A stretch of DNA of 64,000 nt from assembly GCF_028476545.1 (NCBI RefSeq), contig NW_026732595.1, forward strand, positions 186,001 to 250,000. Reading direction: 5' to 3'. The notes below the pieces were generated by a model. That model did no database searches and was not told where the DNA came from. It saw only the letters and a program-made list of their open reading frames with translations. Position numbers and translations under genes: made by a program. The stretch comes from Physella acuta. Taxonomy: Eukaryota; Mollusca; Gastropoda; Physidae. Shown here piece by piece: positions 25,011-64,000 of the stretch (its first letter is position 1; each line of letters starts with the position of its first letter).

Positions 25011-27402
25011 TAAAAATAACTCACCCAGCCCCTTAATCAATAAAAATTATTGATTTGTACTTTAGAGTGATTAGGTTGAATGATATGTATGCTAACGTCA
25101 TATCATATTTAGATTTTACGTCATTATTTTGGTGAACTTTAAATGTAGACATTTTAAACGGTGTGTCATTTGACACGACGTACTATAACGTTGTTGTTTT
25201 TTAAAACTTGAATTTTATAATCTTAAGCAAATTTTTACTAAGGTGATCAAAAAATTAAGATGACAATGTAAGATATAGAAAAACAAAATACATTGAGTGG
25301 TAAAAATAAAAAATTGTCATTAGACGTAATGTATTATGTATAAGTAAACTTTCTTAAAAATTAAAGAAGTTCAAGTCAAAAAGAAGTTTGATGAAAACTG
25401 TAATACTAAAGCGAACATGGGAAGGTAATCTGCTTCAAGACTAAGATATATATTCGTCTTCCTTCTAGGTTCATTGCCTTTTTGGTTGAGGTTAAACATC
25501 GCCATGTTTTCAAATATCGCGATGTACGTCACGTTCTCTCCCCTCTTATCTAGTAATCGCTTCCTGTACCTATTGTTTACAACACGCTTACAAAGAAAAA
25601 ATATCCCACCCCTCTACTTGAGACATAAAATACAAAAGTGTATTGTGCCTTGTCGTCACAGGAAACAAAAACGGTGGCGTCTAATGTTGTTAACCCTTGT
25701 CTTCCTAAATTATTTTTTAACTTGTTAAAGAAATTGACTGTTTAGTTAAGGATTCTGACGCGAATTTTTTCACAAGGGACGATACTCGTGGCTGTAAACA
25801 AGGGTGTTCTAATTTTAGAACAGTTGTCTTTCCTCTCGTTTCTCTATTAGGGAAGACACGCGACACGACTTTTAAAATGTAAACAAGCGAGCACGAGGTG
25901 CACTTAAAATAAACCCCGCTGCGAAAATGACAACGGCATGGTGACACTTTTTGGAAAACACGCTTTCATGTAAATAAATTAAGGGTCGCTTTTGTTGTCG
26001 CCCTGATAATGTATACCTATAAGTTCTCTCCGCCTTTACCGACCTAGTATGAATTTCGCGCGCGCGCGCACAAAAAAGCGTATCATGTCAACACCTGGGC
26101 AACAAGTCATAGTCAAAAAGGCCTAATTCATTACAGATCTATAGGAAATCCCTCTTTACATGTACTTACGTTAGGGGGAGTAAACTCATTTGAATAAAAA
26201 AACGTATTTAAATATATAGAGTTATAGAACCTTAACCCCGCATACCTACGTACCAACGCATCAAGTCGCCCTGTCGCCCATTAAAAAACACGAACCTACC
26301 GAGACTTCGTTTCGTCTCAAAACCTGACTTAACTGTGGTTGAAAGAAAATTCCGACCCTTAAATATATTTTTGTTTTCGCTGACCCTCGCTATAAGCGAA
26401 TAGTTACAACCATTAATCTTTCATACATAGCAAGGGACGGTTCGCAGGACATGTGGAAACAAAATTTTTTAATTTGATCAAAGAATGACCGGGCGTACGA
26501 TATGTGAACATAGTTCATGTACAGCTGAAGTCTAATGAAAAAAGCCGAGAGCCGTGACTAATTACAGCACCAGCTGTCGCCACACTTAACGCGGAGAGGG
26601 ACTTAATGGTTTCGATTAATTACCTGTTGTGATCGCTTCAGTGAGTCCGCTATTAAGCAACCACGGGGAGCGCCGGGGAGGATCACGGGCGGATCGATAA
26701 GTACAAGCTGTCGCTAATAAGTAACAGCTTGGGGTTAAATGGATGTTATACACAATGACACTTTCTAGTACACGCTGGTTGATTTTGCTTCCAGTCATAT
26801 ATCTTATACAGGATACCGAGTTACATAACTTTCGGGGACAAGTAACAAAACAATAACACATACTTGTCTTTTAATATAAAAGTAAGAAAGTTAGTTTCTG
26901 TGATTGTGTGTGTGTGTGTGTATATATACGTGTAGCATACGCGTACTAGAAAACCAACAAGTGTGTGTGTGTGTGTGTGTATACGTGTAGCATACGCGTA
27001 CTAGAAAACCAACAAGGTAATATCCGGTTGCTCAACCTAAGTGTGGTACCATAATGAAATAGAGAAGACACGCGACACGTCTTTTAAAATGTAAACAAAC
27101 GTGCGCGAGGTGGACTTAAAATAAAGCCTTGATGGTCCAGTAGGTGTGACCGCTATTAAAAACTTTGCTGGTGAATCGATACGTAACATCTGTTACCACA
27201 GTTAACGTGGAGACGCGCTTAATGGCTCGCCTTAATTACCATAACTGGGGTAAACTCGGCGAAGCATAACAAAATTTAATTAGGTGTGATGGCCCAGCGG
27301 CTGCGATCAATACATTCCCATTAAAACGGGCAGCGGTGAGAAAACTTCGCGGGCGGGTCGATACGTAACAGCTGTGGCTGATCGTTATCTTTAATGGATG
27401 TT
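25011..27402 (-). repeat. Right arm of giant internal palindrome
   Basis: Reverse complement of 20,720-23,109. Arm identity is very high by eye over long stretches; length differs by only a few bases, mostly in CA/TG runs near 26,910-26,980. The arm ends where sub-terminal repeat sequence ('ttaatggatgtt') is shared with the other ends. Confidence 0.92.
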
Positions 27403-27523
27403 CTATGTTTGTAACGTTCGTTGTGGTGGAGAATTTAACCTGTTTTTTGTACACGTTCGTTGTAGGGGAGAATTTAAAACATACATACATTCAAATAAAC
27501 AGTGTCTTTTATTTTAAATACCA
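27277..27523 (+). repeat. Direct copy 1 of the Polinton sub-terminal segment
   Basis: Near-identical to 30,272-30,518 with a constant offset of 2,995 bp. It spans 'taggtgtgatgg', 'cattcccattaaaacgggca' and 'acattcaaataaacagtgtc'. It adjoins the polymerase region and shares its outer half with the palindrome arm. Confidence 0.9.
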
Positions 27524-29296
27524 AAAATTATTATTTCTTTTAACTACATATTTAAACGGTGTTTGTTTATCTTCTACGTCGTCTTCGTCATCGTTACAAC
27601 TAGCTCTAGGTCCCTCCTCTAACCCCTCTTCTGTGTTTGAATAAGCTAAAAAGTACTGAATAAAATACGGCTTAACGAGATTTATATCATATTTTCCTGA
27701 ATTAAACCCTATAACCGGCATTTGTCGCAAATACTCGTCTAATCTACCGCTAAGAAACCTATCAAACCCTTTGTCGTTCGACTTATTATCACTACCCCTA
27801 GCTTTAGGTGGAAATAACTTCCTGATTTGCTTAAAAACAGGCTCGAACTGTTTTTTCAAAATGCCATAAGCTGCCTCGGCGATTATGTGGAGTCTGTCAA
27901 TAACTCTAGTCACTAATTCTTGAGGGTCACCAGTCGAAATAAAACAGATGGGTTCGACGAACCCATCTACGTTTGAGGCGACAGAGCAAGACAAAGGCAC
28001 GTGTTTGGCTACGCTTTTTGTAACTCTACCTAACGGGGGTAACTCGGTATGGTCGAAATAGCATTCGAAATCGTAAGTTGCTCGGAAGGGATAAACAAAG
28101 TTACTATTTACAACTACCCTATAGGACGCTAAAAACTCCCAGATTGTTTGGTGTGTCTGATAAACCCCTCCCTTATACCTATCAACGGGTTTCCCCCCAT
28201 TACACCCTTTCACGTGTCTGTTTAATTGTTTAACGGTGGGCCATAATTTGTTACACACAGAACACGCGAAAGAGTGACCCGCCCCACCTATATTATTAAT
28301 GTACATAAACTGATTTTGAAAAACTAAAAGATACATGGTCTCCCTAAACCTATCATTACTTCTAAGTTTCGGAAAAAGGATCTGGTTTTCGTCAAATTCA
28401 AAAATCTCAATATTTACACTAAAACAGGACTCTAAGAGGGGAATTTCGACCAACCTAACCCCACTAAAATTAGCCAAGGTCCCGAGACCTTGGTGTGCTT
28501 GCCACTGTTTCGCGAGATGTAATGTTGGAATTCTAAGATCTCTTGTGGGTGACCCTAAATGTCTGGCTAAACATCTAAAAAAGGAGAAATTGTCTGTGTA
28601 GGGTTTTGACTGTGAATCCTGTAGTAACATATTAATGGCGTGATTATGTTTAATAAAGTCAGGAATGTCTGTAAGAAGGCATGTGGGTGAAGCTTTGTCT
28701 GTGGTCGGGTGTAAGTCTACTGCATCTCCCCTAAGGTCGTCTACAGGATAAATAGTGGTGTGTGAATTAATGTTACTGTCATTGTTAGTCTTTACGCGTT
28801 TGTTGTTTGATATGTCGTCATACGTCCTTTGTCGTTTTAAGGGGCTAGTGTTGGTCGCGGTACGAGCTGTTTGGCTCGCTGTTGAGAGTTGGACAGTATG
28901 TGTGTCGGTCACTAATGTGGGTTGGATGGTTTGACTGTTGGTCGCTGATGGGGTGTCGGTCAATAATGTTTGGTTGTTGTGTGCTGTCTTATAGTGGGTT
29001 GTTAAATTTTCTCGGCGTGTAAATACTTTCCCGCATGTTGTGCAGGGATGTCTTCCTCGACCGTGTGCTGTCTCTTGGTGTCGTATGAAATGTTGATTAC
29101 GGCTGAACACTCGGTCGCAGATCTCGCATGTGAAGCGGGTCATGGCTGGGTGGCTGGTAGGTTGGGCGGCTTCCATTATTGACGAAGTGTTGAGTGTGTG
29201 GAACTGTTGGATGCTTGGGTAGGTCGGTGGCTGTAGAACAAAAATAAAATAAATACATAAAATAAAATGGATGAAATAAAAAAAAAAAAAAAACAT
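27509..29296 (-). pseudogene. N-terminal part of Polinton protein-primed DNA polymerase B, zinc-finger type
   Basis: A 595-codon open frame on the minus strand inside the Polinton. Two C2H2 zinc fingers lie at about residues 57-79 and 84-106, a basic patch PLKRQR at 152-157, an OTU-like region around 232-250, and a third zinc-finger-like motif (CSVCNKLW...HVKGC) at about 345-365. A DFE motif at 409-411 and GFNSGKYDIN at 530-539 match the Exo I and Exo II motifs of family B polymerases of the protein-primed type. The polymerase catalytic part is not recognised in this element, so it is a fossil fragment. The start is uncertain: the first 22 residues are Phe/Ile-rich and sit on a pyrimidine tract ending in a splice-acceptor-like cag, so Met41 or an upstream leader exon is more likely. 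Confidence 0.8.
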
Positions 29297-30264
29297 ACTT
29301 AAAACAAAACAAAATTAAAAAATGAAACGTACCTATGGTTTTGAACGTCTAAGCTGAACGTGTAGTTAACTGTATGTGGAGATCCGAAGTGGTGTAGTTG
29401 GTTGTAGCTGGATCGTTTGGTTCAGTGGATGCCTCAGGGATGAGTAGGTAGCTCACTGGTTGCCTTGTTGGGTCGGTTGTACACTAAAAAGAAAATTCAA
29501 TTGACTACTTATTTAGATACATGTTTATTTAAAGGGTATTCAAAGGATAATTCATACTATTAACCTTACCTCGGTGTGCGATACAAAAGTAAAGTAATTA
29601 ATTAAAAGGTATTTGAATGGGGGTTAGTTCCCTTAAAACAATACAAAACAAATCTTACCTCGGTGTACGATACAAAATTAAAGTAATTAATTAAAAGGTA
29701 TTTTAATAGGGTTAGCGCCCTTAAAACAATACGTACTATTAACCTTACCTCGGTGTACGATTCAAAATTAAATACATGTGAGTACTTATTTAATAAGATT
29801 TGATTTTAATAGGGTTAGCGCCCATAAAACAAAAGTAATATTAACCTTACCTTTAATAGAATAAACACGCACAAAAGAGGTGGTCCTTGGAGGGTTAGGT
29901 AGATGTGATGGTTGATAAAGCTGGTGTGGGTTAGTCTCGGGAGTCAACAGAGGACTCAGGTTGGACAAGTCGCGGTGAAGCTTGGTGTGAAGTCCGAAGT
30001 TGAAGTGATTAGAACACAATTTTCGCGGTCATTTATACGCTTGCACAGCCTAATTACACCCCCAGCTGTCGCACAACATCTGTTGCATAATGACCTAAGT
30101 GCTTCGCGGAGCTAACAAAGCGATCGGTAAAATCGATTAACGTGGTAACAGGTGTTCCCACACTTAACGCTAGCTTCGCGGAGAGACACTTAGCTCTTTC
30201 AATTAATTATCATACCCCCTGCTGTGTTCGCGTCCGTGAACAACACATAAACCCACGAGGCGTG
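29297..30264. other. Polinton region upstream of the polymerase, with short tandem repeats
   Basis: Contains three or four imperfect ~95-bp units (about 29,560-29,860) sharing 'aaccttacctcggtgtacga' and 'gggttagcgcc'. On the minus strand a donor-like 'catag|gtacgt' lies at about 29,330, consistent with a short leader exon before the polymerase frame. No other coding sequence is recognised. Confidence 0.5.
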
Positions 30265-31388
30265 ACCAAATTAATTAGGTGTGATGGGCCAGCGGCTGCG
30301 ATCAATACATTCCCATTAAAACGGGCAGCGGTGAGAAAACTTCGCGGGCGGGTCGATACGTAACAGCTGTGGCTGATCGTTATCTTTAATGGATGTTCTA
30401 TGTTTGTAACGTTCGTTGTGGTGGAGAATTTAACCTGTTTTTTGTACACGTTCGTTGTAGGGGAGAATTTAAAACATACATACATTCAAATAAACAGTGT
30501 CTTTTATTTTAAATACCATACATCAAAGAAAAGAAATATATCAAATAAATTAATTAAACAAAGTAATTAAAATCAAAGAAATAAAATGAATTTCAAACAA
30601 ATAATCAAATTACGTAACTAGTTAATAAAATAAAATTTAAAATTTAAAAATTTAAAAAATTAAAATCCAATTACGTAACTACTCAATAAAAAATTACACA
30701 ATATAAACAAAGTAATTAAATTAAACAACAAGTAAACAACAAATTAAACAATTAAAAATACAATCAAAGTAATTAAATTACGTAACTCGATAATAAAAAT
30801 TAATTAAAATTTAAAAATTAAATTCAAACTCATTAAAAAACGCATTAAATTACGTAACTCGTTAATAAAATTAATTAAAAATTTAAAAATTAAATTCAAA
30901 CTAATTAAAAAACACATTAAAATTACGTAACTAGGTAAAAAATTAATTAAAATTTAAAAAACTCATTAAAACTAATTAAAAACTCATTAAAATTACGTAA
31001 CTAGGTCACTGATTACGTCACAAGGTCACCACCGGTGACCTACTGACCTACTGACCTACTCCCCATCCGCATCCCTGCGCATCCTCCCCATCCCCATCCG
31101 CATCCCCATCCCCATCCCCATCCGCATCCCCATCCGGAGTATTTTACTATATGTCTTTGCGCCTGCGGCTCCTTCACCCTGCGCCTGCGCCTGCGCCTGG
31201 AGTATTTTACTATATCTCGTTGTCCCAGGCTCCCCATCCCCATCCCGAGTATTTTACTATATCTCGTTGTCCCAGGATGCGCCTGCGCATCCCCCTGCGC
31301 ATCCGAGTATTTTACTATATATCCTTTGCGCATCCCCACCAGCGCCTGCGCCTGCGCCTTCGCTCCAAAAGGGACCTAATATACTACT
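30265..31388 (-). repeat. Polinton right terminal inverted repeat
   Basis: Inverted partner of 20,090-20,870. It includes direct copy 2 of the sub-terminal segment (30,272-30,518), an AT-rich block with 'aattacgtaactaggt' repeats, 'gattacgtcacaaggtcacc', and four copies of 'gagtattttactatat' in GC-rich context near the tip. It is longer than the left copy because of extra tandem units. Confidence 0.85.
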
Positions 31389-32090
<702 letters not shown>

Positions 32091-32092
32091 GA

Positions 32093-33455
32093 ATACACTG
32101 TTGTATAAACCCAGTCAACTGTTGTATAAACCCTGTCAATTGTTGTATAAACCCTGTCAACTGTTGTATGAACCCTATCAACTGTTGTATGAACCCTGTC
32201 AACTGTTGTATGAACCCTATCAACTGTTGTATGAACCCTGTCAACTGTTGTATGAACCCTGTCAACTGTTGTATAAACCCTGTCAACTGTTGTATAAACC
32301 CTTTTAACTATTGTATGAACCCTGTCAACTGTTGTATAAACCCTATCAACTGTTGTATAAACCCTTTTAACTATTGTATGAACCCTGTCAACTGTTGTAT
32401 CAACCCTGTCAACTGTTGTATAAACCCTTTTAACTATTGTATGAACCCTGTCAACTGTTGTATAAACCCTGTCAACTGTTGTATAAACCCTTTTAACTAT
32501 TGTATGAACCCTGTCAACTGTTGTATAAACCCTGTCAACTGTTGTATAAACCCTGTCAACTGTTGTATGAACCCTGTCAACTATGAACCCTGTCAACTGT
32601 TGTATGAACCCTGTCAACTGTTGTATACACCCTGTCAACTGTTGTATGAACCCTGTCAACTGTTGTATGAACCCTGTCAACTGTTATATAAACCCTGTCA
32701 ATTGTTGTATACACCCTGTCAACTGTTGTATGAACCCTGTCAATTGTATAAACCCAGTCAACTGTTGTATACACCCTGTCAAATGTTGTATGAACCCTGT
32801 TAACTGTTGTATAAACCCTGTTAACTGTTGTATAAACCCTGTCAACTGTTGTATGAACCCTGTCAACTGTTGTATAAACCCTGTCAACTGTTGTATAAAC
32901 CCTGTCAACTGTTGTATGAACCCTGTCAACTATGAACCCTGTCAACTGTTGTATGAACCCTGTCAACTGTTGTATACACCCTGTCAATTGTTGTATAAAC
33001 CCAGTCAACTGTTGTATAAACCCTGTCAACTGTTGTATGAACCCTGTCAACTGTTATATAAACCCTGTCAATTGTTGTATACACCCTGTCAACTGTTGTA
33101 TGAACCCTGTCAATTGTTGTATAAACCCTGTCAATTGTTGTATAAACCCTGTCAACTGTTGTATAAACCCTATCAACTGTTGTATAAACCCTGTCAACTG
33201 TTGTATGAACCCTGTCAACTATGAACCCTGTCAACTATTGTATGAACCCTGTTAACTATGAACCCTGTCAACTATTGTATGAACCCTGTCAACTTTTGTA
33301 TGAACCCTGTCATCTATGAACCCTGTCAACTATTGTATAAACCATGTCAACTATTGTATGAACCCTGTCAACTGTTGTATAAACCCTGTCAACTGTTGTA
33401 TGAACCCTGTCAACTATGAACCCTGTCAACTATTGTATGAACCCTGTCAACTTGT
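32093..33455. repeat. 21-bp minisatellite ending at the exon 1 acceptor
   Basis: About 63 units of 'aaccctgtcaactgttgtat' + g/a, with shorter deletion units ('gtcaactatgaaccctg') and four ~63-bp higher-order blocks near 32,290-32,520. The last unit runs into 'cttgttgtttcag', so the splice acceptor tract of the first glutamate synthase exon looks like the final unit of the array. Long open frames on both strands arise because 21 is a multiple of three. Confidence 0.97.
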
Positions 33456-33478
33456 TGTTTCAGAGACCACCCTGGAAG

Positions 33479-63635
<30,157 letters not shown>

Positions 63636-64000
63636 GTATGTAATCCATCCCAAACTGCTGACAATGCTTAAATCTTTTTTTTAAATATGTACTTTTTCTA
63701 TTAATGATGTAAAAAATTTTGTCAAACAATAAGCTTTTACATAATATAAAATGTGTGTTCATAGGGGAATTTATGCAAAATGGCATTCTGTGTATTAAAG
63801 TTCTTCTATTGGGACTCAAATATTATAAGAATTTATTTCAGTGTAAACCAAAATTTGTTTATATATTTATATTTTATTTTTTATATATGTAGTTATTGGC
63901 TATTTTTCCTAAAGGATTATTTACTTTGTTTCATTGTAAAAATAATTCTAGGTCTTATGCAGATAGGGTTGGAAAAGCTGATAGAGTGCTTTCCCATGTT
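63636..64000. other. Intron 10, start
   Basis: AT-rich intron sequence to the window edge. No exon 11 is seen. Confidence 0.7.

Larger units (their letters stand above)
20090..31388. mobile_element. Polinton/Maverick element, broken and rearranged (11.3 kb)
   Basis: The element starts 'agtagtatattaggtccc' and ends with its exact reverse complement (31,371-31,388), giving the AG...CT ends known for Polintons. The 6-bp duplication cacata at 20,084-20,089 and 31,389-31,394 also fits the family. Both flanks lie in one host 80-bp repeat, and joining them restores an ordinary unit. Parts: left terminal repeat, a large palindrome with satellite loop, a zinc-finger/DNA polymerase B region on the minus strand, and the right terminal repeat. 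No integrase, packaging ATPase, protease or capsid genes are recognisable, so the element is non-autonomous with at least one large loss plus rearrangement. The exact target duplication and near-identical internal copies suggest a fairly young insertion. Confidence 0.9.

Noticed and set aside
22172-25947. Paired 76- and 84-codon frames occurring in both orientations
   Set aside because: They are the same sequence seen in the two palindrome arms; no recognised domain and atypical composition.

Overview
The window is gene-poor, repeat-rich eukaryotic DNA from an invertebrate animal. It holds the first coding exons of one recognisable host gene: glutamate synthase (GOGAT), an enzyme that molluscs, insects and other invertebrates keep and vertebrates lack. 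A mollusc, perhaps a gastropod, is my best guess. The support is the animal-type GOGAT with GT-AG introns, the abundance of G-run-bearing hAT-like MITEs, a tRNA-Ser-derived SINE, and short 'aagggaaacaactc'-type motifs that I associate with mollusc genomes. The species cannot be read from the sequence.

Layout. Positions 1-20,083 are non-coding: AT-rich unique DNA, microsatellites, minisatellites (53-bp, ~30-bp and 23-bp units), short DNA transposons with clear terminal repeats and target duplications, foldback elements and a tRNA-derived SINE. Positions 20,090-31,388 are one 11.3-kb Polinton/Maverick element. It starts AG, ends CT, has long terminal inverted repeats, and is flanked by a 6-bp duplication (cacata) inside a host 80-bp tandem repeat. 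It is broken and greatly rearranged. It keeps the N-terminal part of a protein-primed DNA polymerase B (zinc fingers plus exonuclease motifs), and its centre is a palindrome with ~2.4-kb arms around a ~1.9-kb loop filled by a ~71-bp satellite. Positions 32,100-33,455 are a 21-bp minisatellite that runs up to the splice acceptor of the first visible glutamate synthase exon.

Positions 33,464-64,000 are the glutamate synthase gene on the plus strand. Ten exons splice in consistent phase to 413 codons, which is essentially the whole class II glutamine amidotransferase domain with its catalytic Cys30. The gene continues past the right edge. Intron 1 is 23.5 kb and stuffed with minisatellites, a 2-kb CA-rich array, a 2.1-kb hAT-like element, MITEs, foldbacks and a SINE. 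Later introns are 0.2-1.3 kb, but several carry their own arrays.

The most unusual observations are the Polinton with a satellite-filled giant palindrome, and two introns of the glutamate synthase gene (8 and 9) whose minisatellites were seeded from the exon end plus its 5' splice site. Each of those introns therefore carries many decoy donors. Most long open frames in this window are products of tandem repeats whose unit is a multiple of three, and they are not genes.
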